44,904 bases of DNA, taken from assembly GCF_002902725.1 (NCBI RefSeq), contig NZ_PPRT01000009.1:1-44904 (forward strand). Direction: 5' to 3'. Within the stretch, counting starts at the first letter, position 1. The number at the start of each line of letters is the position of its first letter. Under the pieces are notes generated by a model. The model was not told where the DNA came from and did not search any database. It was given only the letters and a program-made list of their open reading frames with translations. Shown here piece after piece: positions 37,040 through 44,770 of this stretch. Both the position numbers and the translations under genes were made by a program. The DNA is from Staphylococcus caprae (GTDB lineage: Bacteria; Bacillota; Bacilli; Staphylococcales; Staphylococcaceae).

Positions 37040-37077
37040 ATAATAGAGCTAACGAAATCATCCTTTAGCCCTATTAT
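37040..37077 (-). terminator. Terminator of the long hydrolase gene
   Basis: Imperfect arms ATAATAGGGCTAA and TTAGCTCTATTAT are followed on the minus strand by TTTTTT. Confidence 0.75.
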
Positions 37078-37138
37078 GACAATATTGTTATATGATTGTT
37101 ATGTTAAAATTTCAAAAATGAATTTATTCAAACTAAAT

Positions 37139-38686
37139 TTATTTTTCCGGATAAATATTGTGAATACTTGTATATAATGCATCAACAAATGACTGCATCA
37201 ACGGCGTCCAATTGCTTTCATTAGTACGATTCTTAGTATTTGTATCTCCATTATTGAAGAAAGCCTTTCTTAAAGCAGTCGTCAATTCTAATTGAACACC
37301 TGTAGTTCCATCTTGTCTATTAATAAAGTTTTTATCATTTTGACCACCAAGATACGCAGGTGGTACTAAAACTTTGAACCCTCGACTTTTTAATTGGGCT
37401 TCAATCTCATCTCTCAATGCGGAATCTGGTCCTCCTAGATATACAATCTGTTCAGTACCAGCTGCACCGTGAATTGAAATAGTGGCAGTACGGTTTTCTA
37501 TCATTTTGTTGAGCGTTGCATCATCATAATGCGTAGAAGTCACATGTAAATCAGAATTATTTTTAGATCTCATCGCTTCAAATGAGAAATAGTCATAATC
37601 TCCTTTATTAGCCAATGCCTTCGTTACCTCAGTCGTACCCTGTTCTATATTTCCACCATGTGGTGCTACAATCAGTACTTTCGTTCCATTATCTCTTGTT
37701 TCTTTTTTCCAATCTACCCCTTCAACTGTCTGATTTTCAAGTTCCGTCATAGATTGATATTTATCTTTTTTACGTTCAACCGGTGCTGTACCAATTTCAT
37801 CTTGTTTACTATCTATTGGAACTGTGGTTGTCGGTGGTGTCGTAGGTTTAGTATTTGTAGTAGATGGTGTATGAGTTGTAGATGTCTTAGGTTGTGTTGA
37901 TGTTGACGTAGTTTTTGTTGTAGATTTTGTCGTCGTTGTTGATGTTGTGGGTTTGGTTGTTGAAGTCTTAGTTGATGCTGATGTAGATGGCTTTGTTGTC
38001 GATGTGGTTGGCTTTTTGGTTGTACTCGTACCGGTTGTACTTGGATGTGTTGTAGTTGATTTACTAGGTACTTTTGTATGGCTTGTTGTTCCGCTCTTAC
38101 TACTTGAAGTTGACTTAGATGTACTTTTCTTTGTAGTTGACGTCGTCGTAGGTTTCTTCGTCGTTGTTGAAGTTGATTTCTTAGTTGTAGAAGTTGGTGC
38201 TTTTGTTGGTGTTGTAGTTTTAGCTTTTGATGCTGTAGACGAATTTTTTGATGATTTCGTAGTAGTAGAACGTTTGGTTGTCGTAGATGTTTGAGTATGT
38301 GTGCCTGACTTAGAGGATTTCGTTTTGCTTGTAGAAGTCGTCGGTGCTTTAGTAGCAGTTGTATTCACTCTTTGGCTTGTAGATGCTTTCGTTACAACTG
38401 GTTTAACATTTTTAGTGGTTTGTTTGGTAGGTGTAACTTTCTTTGTAGTTTGAACTTTACTTGTATATTGAACAGGTTTAACTACTTTTGGTGTTAATTT
38501 TGTAGTTTTAGTTGTCGTACTTTTCCCACTTGTCGATGTACGATTTGGTTGTGAATAGCTCGAATGCGTACTTGCGTGTGCTTGAGTTCCCATTGCTCCA
38601 AACGCGCCTAATCCAAATAATGCAGTAACTGCCCCTAGTGATAGTTTTTTTATTGAAAAGGCACGTGTAAGTCCTATTATTTTCAT
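37139..38686 (-). CDS. Secreted poly-gamma-glutamate-hydrolase-like protein with long Thr/Ser/Lys-rich linker
   Basis: The 515-residue protein has a signal peptide (cleaved near AHA, residue 38) and about 260 residues of Thr, Ser, Lys and Pro repeats. The C-terminal hydrolase domain runs from about residue 315 (KYQSMTELE, GVDWKKE, VAPHGGNIEQGT, ATISIHGAAG, VQLELTTALRK). No LPXTG motif, LysM or GW repeat follows. The basic linker could bind teichoic acids or cross the wall, and may be glycosylated. The domain is paralogous to the adjacent gene product. AAGGGG precedes the ATG. Confidence 0.82.
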   Translation of the reverse strand: MKIIGLTRAFSIKKLSLGAVTALFGLGAFGAMGTQAHASTHSSYSQPNRTSTSGKSTTTKTTKLTPKVVKPVQYTSKVQTTKKVTPTKQTTKNVKPVVTKASTSQRVNTTATKAPTTSTSKTKSSKSGTHTQTSTTTKRSTTTKSSKNSSTASKAKTTTPTKAPTSTTKKSTSTTTKKPTTTSTTKKSTSKSTSSSKSGTTSHTKVPSKSTTTHPSTTGTSTTKKPTTSTTKPSTSASTKTSTTKPTTSTTTTKSTTKTTSTSTQPKTSTTHTPSTTNTKPTTPPTTTVPIDSKQDEIGTAPVERKKDKYQSMTELENQTVEGVDWKKETRDNGTKVLIVAPHGGNIEQGTTEVTKALANKGDYDYFSFEAMRSKNNSDLHVTSTHYDDATLNKMIENRTATISIHGAAGTEQIVYLGGPDSALRDEIEAQLKSRGFKVLVPPAYLGGQNDKNFINRQDGTTGVQLELTTALRKAFFNNGDTNTKNRTNESNWTPLMQSFVDALYTSIHNIYPEK

Positions 38687-38918
38687 TTACATTTCCCCTT
38701 AAATATTGATTAACATAAAACAATAATATACTAATTTTTTATAAAAGCAACAATTTTTATTTGGTTGTACTCAGCATTTAAAACATTCTATAAAATACTT
38801 TATTCTTCACATTAATCAACTTTCCTTACATTATTGAAAGATATCTCTAAAGGAATTGAATCCCTTCTATTACTTATATAACCTAGATACAGATAAGTAA
38901 ACGAGGAGGGAATTAAAT

Positions 38919-39020
38919 ATGAGTGCAGGCGGTTTAGGCTGTATTTTATTACTTATACTTTTAATACCAGTCGGTTTTATTGCATTAGTCATTCATCTTG
39001 TAAGAAAGAATATTCATTAA
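38919..39020 (+). CDS. 33-residue membrane peptide
   Basis: The frame was found in the gap. AGGAGGG lies eight bases before the ATG. One hydrophobic helix (CILLLILLIPVGFIALVI) follows a glycine-rich start (SAGGLG) and ends with a basic HLVRKNIH tail. The length resembles PSM-like or type I toxin peptides, but the tail and helix give no specific family. Confidence 0.55.
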   Translation: MSAGGLGCILLLILLIPVGFIALVIHLVRKNIH

Positions 39021-39051
39021 TACACATTTATATATTAAATGATTATAAAAG

Positions 39052-39128
39052 AAGCTGAGACGCTTCATTAATATGCTCTCTTAAATGTCTACTTTGTAGA
39101 GAGCACATCACACATTTAGTCTCAGCTT
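39052..39128. terminator. Nested hairpin terminator between the peptide gene and marR
   Basis: Outer arms AAGCTGAGAC (39052-39061) and GTCTCAGCTT (39119-39128) enclose an inner GCTCTCT/AGAGAGC hairpin (39075-39104). It lies three bases from the stop of the minus-strand regulator gene, and a T-run (CTTTTATAATC) follows on that strand. Confidence 0.75.
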
Positions 39129-39130
39129 TC

Positions 39131-39577
39131 CTAGTCTTCTTTTAAATGTTCAATTGTTTTGAAACCTTCACGATAATTCGCTAATTCTTCCATAATTGCG
39201 TACCAATCATTTCCTACTTTCTGCTTTGTACGATGGAACAAGTCGTCTTGAGCTTTATTTAATTTACGAATCAATGCATCGCCCTTGTCCGTAGAATATA
39301 ATTTCTTCACTCGTCTATCGATTTCAGATGTTTCTTCAATAATTAATCCTTCTTCTTTCAATTTACGTAACGTACCATGCGACCCTTGTTTAGATATTTC
39401 TAGTGTGATTAATAATTCTTTAATGGTAATTCCGGGTAACTTATTTATGAAGAATAAAAAACGATGGTGTTGACGACTCATACCATATTCTTCAATAATT
39501 TCATCTGCTGTGGTGATAAAAGTTTTGTACGCAAAATAAAATAGCATGTGTTCATAATCATTTTTATTCATCGTCAT
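39131..39577 (-). CDS. MarR-family transcriptional regulator
   Basis: The 148-residue winged-helix regulator has an H-x-x-x-L-x core (MSRQHHRFLFFINKLPG, LLITLEISKQGSHGTLRKLKEEGLI, wing EIDRRVKKLYSTDKGD). There is no cysteine in the usual redox position. It is divergent from ipdC with 171 bases between the starts, and a GTCAA-N5-TTGAC dyad lies in that interval, so ipdC is its likely target. Two close ATGs exist; the first has the better-spaced GAG. Confidence 0.8.
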   Translation of the reverse strand: MTMNKNDYEHMLFYFAYKTFITTADEIIEEYGMSRQHHRFLFFINKLPGITIKELLITLEISKQGSHGTLRKLKEEGLIIEETSEIDRRVKKLYSTDKGDALIRKLNKAQDDLFHRTKQKVGNDWYAIMEELANYREGFKTIEHLKED

Positions 39578-39668
39578 CTTTACTCTTTCCCTTCCGTCCG
39601 TTACCGTTATTATAATAAATTTTGGATATTACGTCATCATTTATAAAAGGAGTTAATTCGAAATATAG

Positions 39669-39683
39669 GTCAAGTTAGTTGAC
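39669..39683. promoter_or_regulatory. Candidate operator between marR-like gene and ipdC
   Basis: GTCAA-GTTAG-TTGAC is a perfect five-base-arm dyad located 66 bases upstream of the ipdC start codon. A further ACGTCA (39631-39636) and TGACGT (39680-39685) pair is inverted over 55 bases. Confidence 0.45.
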
Positions 39684-39748
39684 GTTATTTTACAAAAGGT
39701 TTATCGTTTAAAGTGGAATAAAAATACAATACAAAGGTGGAATTGAAT

Positions 39749-41389
39749 ATGAAACAACGCGTAGGACAATATTTAATGGACGCAGTTTACGCAGCCGGAG
39801 TTGACAAAGTCTTTGGTGTGCCGGGAGATTTCAACCTAGCCTTTTTAGACGATATCATTTCTCATGATCATATAGAATGGATTGGTAATACAAATGAATT
39901 GAATGCAAGTTATGCAACAGATGGATATGCACGCATTAACGGATTAGGTGCAATGGTAACAACATTTGGAGTTGGTGAACTTAGTGCAGTTAACGGCATT
40001 GCAGGTTCATACGCCGAACGTGTGCCAGTCATTGCCATTACTGGAGCACCTACTCGCGCAGTAGAAGAAGCAGGTAAATTTGTCCACCATTCACTTGGTG
40101 AAGGTACATTTGATGATTATCGTAAAATGTTTGAACCTATTACAACTGCACAAGGTTATATCACACCTGAAAATGCTACTACTGAAATCCCAAGATTAAT
40201 TAATGCAGCAATACAAGAACGTCGCCCAGTACATTTACACTTACCTATCGATGTAGCATTAGCTGAAATTGAAGTTTCAGAAACTTTCCAACCTGAAGCA
40301 TTACCACAACAAGATGTTCAAAAATATGTAAACATGATTGAAGATAAACTCAAATCAGCATCACAACCACTTATTATTGCAGGTCATGAAATTAATAGTT
40401 TCAACTTGCATGAAGAATTAGAAGAAATTGTAGATCGTACGAATATACCTGTTGTTCAATTATCATTAGGTAAAGGCGCATTTAATGAAGAAAACCCTCA
40501 TTATATAGGAATATTCGATGGCGAAATTGCTGAAGATAAGATTAAAGAATATGTAAACAATAGTGATGCTATTTTAAATATTGGTGCTAAATTAACAGAC
40601 TCAGCAACAGCTGGTTTCTCTTATCAATTCGATATTGATGATGTCGTAATGATTAATCACAAGAACTTCAAGATGAATGACACAGTTGCAAATGATGTCA
40701 CATTACCTAGCTTAGTACATGCATTGAAGGGTCTTAATTTTAAAAATGAAAACGACTACCCTCAATACGAAAGACCACAAGCACACAATTATGAACTTAA
40801 TGATCAACCATTAACTCAAGAAACGTACTTCAATATGATGCAAGATTTCATACAACTGGACGATGTCTTAATTGCAGAACAAGGTACCTCATTCTTTGGT
40901 GCTTATGATTTAGCATTGTATAAAGACAATACGTTCATCGGACAACCATTATGGGGTTCAATTGGTTATACATTACCTGCTACATTAGGTACACAAATTG
41001 CTAATCCACATCGTAGAAACGTCTTACTTATTGGTGATGGTTCTCTACAATTAACAGTACAATCACTATCTACAATGATTCGTCAAGACTTGAAACCAAT
41101 TATCTTTGTCATCAACAATGATGGTTATACTGTTGAAAGAATGATTCACGGTATGAAAGAACCATACAATGACATTAAGATGTGGGATTATAAAGCATTA
41201 CCTGCTGTATTCGGTGGAGACAATGTGGCAGTCCACGATGTAAACAATTCAGAAGAATTAATGCAAGCATTTGAAGATATTAAAGCACATAATGATCGTA
41301 TGCATTATGTCGAAGTGAAAATGGCTGTTGAAGATGCGCCTACTAAACTTAGCGAAATTGCCAAAGCGTTTGCATCTCAAAATAAATAA
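39749..41389 (+). CDS. ipdC: Alpha-keto acid (indolepyruvate/pyruvate) decarboxylase
   Basis: The 546-residue ThDP enzyme decarboxylates 2-keto acids. ThDP-binding Glu is in NELNASYATDG near residue 50. The cofactor motif is GDGSLQLTVQSLSTM, ending NNDGYTVERMIHG. The length matches the staphylococcal protein named IpdC. A GTG at 39737 is in frame but AAAGGTGG fits ATG at 39749. The divergent MarR gene and operator dyad suggest inducible control. The physiological substrate (pyruvate, indolepyruvate or branched-chain keto acid) is uncertain. Confidence 0.9.
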   Translation: MKQRVGQYLMDAVYAAGVDKVFGVPGDFNLAFLDDIISHDHIEWIGNTNELNASYATDGYARINGLGAMVTTFGVGELSAVNGIAGSYAERVPVIAITGAPTRAVEEAGKFVHHSLGEGTFDDYRKMFEPITTAQGYITPENATTEIPRLINAAIQERRPVHLHLPIDVALAEIEVSETFQPEALPQQDVQKYVNMIEDKLKSASQPLIIAGHEINSFNLHEELEEIVDRTNIPVVQLSLGKGAFNEENPHYIGIFDGEIAEDKIKEYVNNSDAILNIGAKLTDSATAGFSYQFDIDDVVMINHKNFKMNDTVANDVTLPSLVHALKGLNFKNENDYPQYERPQAHNYELNDQPLTQETYFNMMQDFIQLDDVLIAEQGTSFFGAYDLALYKDNTFIGQPLWGSIGYTLPATLGTQIANPHRRNVLLIGDGSLQLTVQSLSTMIRQDLKPIIFVINNDGYTVERMIHGMKEPYNDIKMWDYKALPAVFGGDNVAVHDVNNSEELMQAFEDIKAHNDRMHYVEVKMAVEDAPTKLSEIAKAFASQNK

Positions 41390-41430
41390 CTCTTGTGAAA
41401 ATTAAAACCTATAGAATGATTGCAAAATTA

Positions 41431-41464
41431 ATGCCCTCCTATCAGTTCTTTGATAAGAGGGCAT
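41431..41464 (+). terminator. Terminator of ipdC
   Basis: Arms ATGCCCTC and GAGGGCAT, extended by an inner TATCA/TGATA, are followed by TTTATTTAT. Confidence 0.85.
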
Positions 41465-41503
41465 TTTATTTATATAATTTATTAAAATTGTTAAACTACT
41501 GAA

Positions 41504-42361
41504 TTACTCAGTAAATTGTGTGATATCTTCTAAGATTTGTTCTGCAGCGATTAATCCACGATGTTTAGCCCATGTTTCACGGTTAACTTCATGAACTCTA
41601 TTGTTTTTAACTGCATCTAATTGATTCCATGCATCAGACTCTTTAAAGTTGTTGAAATCTTTTTGATTATCTTCATCTACCATAACAATGAGTCGTTCTG
41701 GGTTTACATCTGCAACTTTGCTAATTGGTAATTTATGATAATCTGCACCCATGTATTCAGGTAAGTCATTTTCATTTTCTTTGGAAATGCCAGCTTTGAA
41801 ACCAACATCTTCTAGTAATTGACCTACATATGATTTAGAAGCATGAATTACTAAGTCTTGATCTGTAACGACTGCTGCAATTGTAGCAACATCTTTATCT
41901 ACACGTACTTTAGAACTTAAATCTTTAATTTCTTTTTCGTGGTTATCGATGATTGTTTTACCTTCTTCTTGTTTAGAAACGACTTTAGCAATATAATCGA
42001 AAGCTTCCTTACTTTCTTTATAATCTGCATCGAAACTTTTCACTAAAACTGTAGGAGCAATTGCATTTAAATCTTCGAAAATGGATTCATGTCTATCTAC
42101 ATCTGCAAAAATGACTTGTGGTTCAGCTTTTTTGATATCATCTACGCTTGGCGTTTGACGATGTCCTACTGATTGATAGTTACCTACATTTTTACGTGTT
42201 TCTTCATCTAAATTTTCTTTGTTATTATCGTCTGCAATACCAGTTACATTAACATCTAATTTCACTAATGCTTCGGCAAATGAATATTCTAAAGCTACTG
42301 CAGATTCAACTGTATCAGGGACTTGTACTGTACCAACATTTTGTTTAATTTCTTTAGTCAT
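41504..42361 (-). CDS. Iron-siderophore-type substrate-binding protein homologue lacking a signal peptide
   Basis: The 285-residue protein has the two-lobed class III (FecB/BtuF-like) layout. It starts VPDTVESAVALEYSFAEALVKLDV and has a bridging helix after FADVDRHESIFEDLNAIAPTVLV, with KVADVNPERLIVMVDED in the second lobe. No signal peptide, lipobox or membrane helix is visible, and no permease or ATPase gene is nearby. The ATG at 42361 has GGGAGG ten bases upstream; the longer frame starts inside that site. Cytoplasmic binding of a siderophore, heme or metal complex, or a degenerate transporter remnant, are possible. Confidence 0.75.
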   Translation of the reverse strand: MTKEIKQNVGTVQVPDTVESAVALEYSFAEALVKLDVNVTGIADDNNKENLDEETRKNVGNYQSVGHRQTPSVDDIKKAEPQVIFADVDRHESIFEDLNAIAPTVLVKSFDADYKESKEAFDYIAKVVSKQEEGKTIIDNHEKEIKDLSSKVRVDKDVATIAAVVTDQDLVIHASKSYVGQLLEDVGFKAGISKENENDLPEYMGADYHKLPISKVADVNPERLIVMVDEDNQKDFNNFKESDAWNQLDAVKNNRVHEVNRETWAKHRGLIAAEQILEDITQFTE

Positions 42362-42504
42362 GCTTAATATTCCTCCCAAAAATTAATGATAAATTCTATA
42401 ATGTCTAGTAAATAAGGTTACATATTTTTTATGTCCGTTTTAGACGTATTTAAACATTAAAAATTTTAAAGACGAAAAAAATTGATGACAACGCAAATGG
42501 TTCG

Positions 42505-42524
42505 TTGTACAATTTATTGTACAA
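42505..42524. promoter_or_regulatory. Operator of the yefM-yoeB pair
   Basis: TTGTACAAT-TT-ATTGTACAA is a perfect nine-base-arm palindrome. It contains two TGTACA cores (42507-42512 and 42518-42523) 11 bases apart, the arrangement known for YefM-YoeB operators. It sits 26 bases upstream of the antitoxin start. Confidence 0.8.
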
Positions 42525-42550
42525 TCATAGTGATGAAGGAGGACGAGGAC

Positions 42551-42808
42551 ATGCCATCCATTAATTATTCCAATGCGCGTCAAAATTTTAAAGAACTTAT
42601 TTCTAAAGTAAATGAAGACAGTGTAACTTACACAATTACAACGAAAGAAGATAAGAATGCTGTCATTCTAGCTGAGAAAGATTACAATGCAATTCTAGAA
42701 ACGATGTATCTTCAGTCTAATCCGGCTAATGTGTCTCACCTGAACAAATCTATTCAAGAATTAAACCAAAACGATACGATTACAGTTGAGATTGATGAAA
42801 ATGAATAA
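42551..42808 (+). CDS. yefM: YefM/Phd-family antitoxin
   Basis: The 85-residue antitoxin has the DNA-binding and dimerisation start PSINYSNARQNFKELISKVNED, then AVILAEKDYNAILETMYL, and an acidic toxin-binding C terminus. It represses its own operon and neutralises the ribosome-dependent RNase YoeB. AAGGAGG lies before ATG at 42551. A longer in-frame start at 42482 lies in the operator region and is rejected. The toxin gene overlaps the stop by eight bases. Confidence 0.93.
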   Translation: MPSINYSNARQNFKELISKVNEDSVTYTITTKEDKNAVILAEKDYNAILETMYLQSNPANVSHLNKSIQELNQNDTITVEIDENE

Positions 42809-43070
42809 ACTTAATGTGACTTTTACAACTCGAGCATTTAAAGATTATCAATTTTGGCAACAACATAATCTAGGAAATTTTAAAAAAATTAATACTTTAC
42901 TTAAAAGTATTGCCCGAGATGGTTGCATCGAGGGTATAGGGAAACCGGAAGCGCTAAAAGGCAATTATGAAGGTTATTATAGTAGGAGAATCACGATTGA
43001 ACATCGGTTAGTATACAAAATAAAGAATGATTCTATTTTTATAGTGTCTTGTAGATTTCATTACCTATAA
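42801..43070 (+). CDS. yoeB: YoeB-family ribosome-dependent mRNA interferase toxin
   Basis: The 89-residue RelE-fold toxin has VTFTTRAFKDYQFWQQ, GKPEALKGN (catalytic Glu region), YYSRRITIEHRLVYK (Arg and His) and the terminal CRFHYL, matching the YoeB active-site His-Tyr. It cleaves mRNA at the ribosomal A site. Starts at 42795 and 42801 are both possible; I use 42801. Translation is coupled to yefM. Confidence 0.93.
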   Translation: MNKLNVTFTTRAFKDYQFWQQHNLGNFKKINTLLKSIARDGCIEGIGKPEALKGNYEGYYSRRITIEHRLVYKIKNDSIFIVSCRFHYL

Positions 43071-43214
43071 TTGCAATCGTTTCGCGTGAAACAGTCAGCT
43101 ATTGATATTCAAATTTATAAATATTAATGAAACATGAGTGCTATATAGTCATTTACTTTAATAATTAAAATGTTTATATTTAAAGTAAATAAAAATAAAG
43201 GGGCTATAATACAT

Positions 43215-43580
43215 ATGAATTTGATTAATCAATCTAAAAATCCTTATGCATTTAAAGAAGTTTCTGATAATGAAACGACCATCGCTATGGTGATTTGGTT
43301 ATTATCATTTTTCACTTCTTTTCTTGGACCGCTCATTATTTGGGCAATAAAAAGAGAAGATTCTGCATTTATTGATCAACAAGGTAAAAATTATCTTAAT
43401 TTCTTAATTAGTTATCTCATATATACAGTGATTGCAGCTATTTTAGTTTTTCTACTCATTGGCGTCTTATTATTATTCATCCTTAGTATAGTTATAGTTG
43501 TCTATTCAATTATTGCAATCGTCTTTGTCTTAAAAGGACAAGATTATGTTGTCCCTTTCACAATAGAATTCATTAAATAA
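43215..43580 (+). CDS. DUF4870-like membrane protein
   Basis: The 121-residue protein has a conserved lead (NETTIAMVIWLLSFFTSFLGPLIIW), DSAFIDQQGKNYLNFLISY, and a second hydrophobic hairpin to the end. The His/Asp-Gln-Gly-Lys motif before the middle helix is typical of DUF4870. Function is unknown. The ATG at 43215 follows AAAGGGG. A longer in-frame start at 43170 lacks a ribosome-binding site. Confidence 0.78.
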   Translation: MNLINQSKNPYAFKEVSDNETTIAMVIWLLSFFTSFLGPLIIWAIKREDSAFIDQQGKNYLNFLISYLIYTVIAAILVFLLIGVLLLFILSIVIVVYSIIAIVFVLKGQDYVVPFTIEFIK

Positions 43581-43585
43581 ATCAA

Positions 43586-43621
43586 AATCACGCTAGAACG
43601 TAAGCACGTTCTAGCGTGATT
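43586..43621. terminator. Bidirectional terminator
   Basis: A perfect 16-base stem, AATCACGCTAGAACGT and ACGTTCTAGCGTGATT, with loop AAGC lies between convergent genes. Confidence 0.88.
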
Positions 43622-43630
43622 CTCTATTAT

Positions 43631-44770
43631 CTATAAACTTTTATCATCTAAGAACTCTTTATCAATGACGTCTTTAGTTATTTCTTGCAATCTTTCTTTA
43701 GTCATATTTGCCCCATTGACATAGTGTAATCCATGTTTTTCGGCTAATTGATTCGTGTAATCATGTAAAGGATATACTTTGAAATCCTTCTTAGAGTTCT
43801 TGTCATATAAATTGGCTAATTCATAATGATTCACCATACTTCTCCATTTTACGTTTTCCACTTTAACGCCTTTAGGATTTTTCACTAATTTAAAATTGAG
43901 ACGACCTAATAAATCATTACTTTCATTTCCTGTAGCCTGACCATTTAAGAAATTTCCCAGGGAATAAGCGACAAGTGTTTTATTTCCATCTTTGCCTTCA
44001 ACCCATTTAACTGGCTCTATCACATGTGGATGCATGCCTAACACAACATCTACACCAGCATCAGCGAAGACTTTAGCATATTTTTCCTGCGTTTTGTTTT
44101 GTTTATGTTGTCCTTCATTACCCCAGTGCGCAGATACAATCACTGCATCACTATGTTTTTTAGCCTCTTTAACATCCTTTTTAATTTGTTCCTCATCAAA
44201 TGTTTTGATTGTATACGGATGTGGAGGTTTAATACCATTTGTCCCAAACGTATAACTTAACATTGAAACTTTTATTCCATTAACTGTCTTCGTCGGAATG
44301 TTATCATGTGCCTCTTGAGAGTTAAAAATGCCAGTAAATAATACTTTATCTTTAAACTTCTCCCAAGTATGTATATTATTATTTACGCCCGATTCTCCTT
44401 GATCAATGGCATGGTTGTTAGAGCCATTTACAAAGTTAAAACCTGTATCGACTAAATCTTTAGCGATACTACTAGGCGTATTAAAACGTTTAAAACCATG
44501 ATATGGCCGATCGTCCCCACCTAAAGGGGATTCTTGATTTACATATGCTATATCTGCATCTTGAATATCTTTTTTTACAGGTTCATACATAGGTTTAAAG
44601 TTAAAACTATCTTGCCCTGTTTTAGCATCCTTATAAACTTCGGGATGTATTAAGTTATCTCCTACCGCTACGACAGATGCCTCGGTATCTAAATCAGTCG
44701 CAAGGGCTAATCCACTTACGAATAAAAATGCCAGAAAGAATATAATTGTAGATATATAATATTTCAACAA
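43631..44770 (-). CDS. CapA/PgsA-like protein (metallophosphatase fold)
   Basis: The 379-residue protein has an N-terminal signal/anchor helix (about 4-23) and the CapA domain. Landmarks are VVAVGDNLIHPEVY, the NQESPLGG segment, NGSNNHAIDQGE, SAHWGNEG, LGMHPHVIEP and YSLGNFLNGQ, the histidine/aspartate pattern of the calcineurin-like fold. CapA (PgsA) takes part in poly-gamma-glutamate capsule synthesis or export; capB, capC and capD homologues are not seen, so a cell-surface polymer role is only suggested. The start is TTG at 44770, with AGGAG ten bases upstream. Confidence 0.83.
   Translation of the reverse strand: MLKYYISTIIFFLAFLFVSGLALATDLDTEASVVAVGDNLIHPEVYKDAKTGQDSFNFKPMYEPVKKDIQDADIAYVNQESPLGGDDRPYHGFKRFNTPSSIAKDLVDTGFNFVNGSNNHAIDQGESGVNNNIHTWEKFKDKVLFTGIFNSQEAHDNIPTKTVNGIKVSMLSYTFGTNGIKPPHPYTIKTFDEEQIKKDVKEAKKHSDAVIVSAHWGNEGQHKQNKTQEKYAKVFADAGVDVVLGMHPHVIEPVKWVEGKDGNKTLVAYSLGNFLNGQATGNESNDLLGRLNFKLVKNPKGVKVENVKWRSMVNHYELANLYDKNSKKDFKVYPLHDYTNQLAEKHGLHYVNGANMTKERLQEITKDVIDKEFLDDKSL

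Noticed and set aside
37947..38294. 115-residue open frame opposite the long hydrolase gene
   Set aside because: It is almost pure Val/Asp/Leu, the antisense of the Thr/Ser/Lys repeats, and has no ribosome-binding site.
42380..42405. Fur box before the binding-protein homologue
   Set aside because: Roughly two thirds of a Fur 15-mer match in AT-rich DNA, so chance is likely; kept only as a remark.
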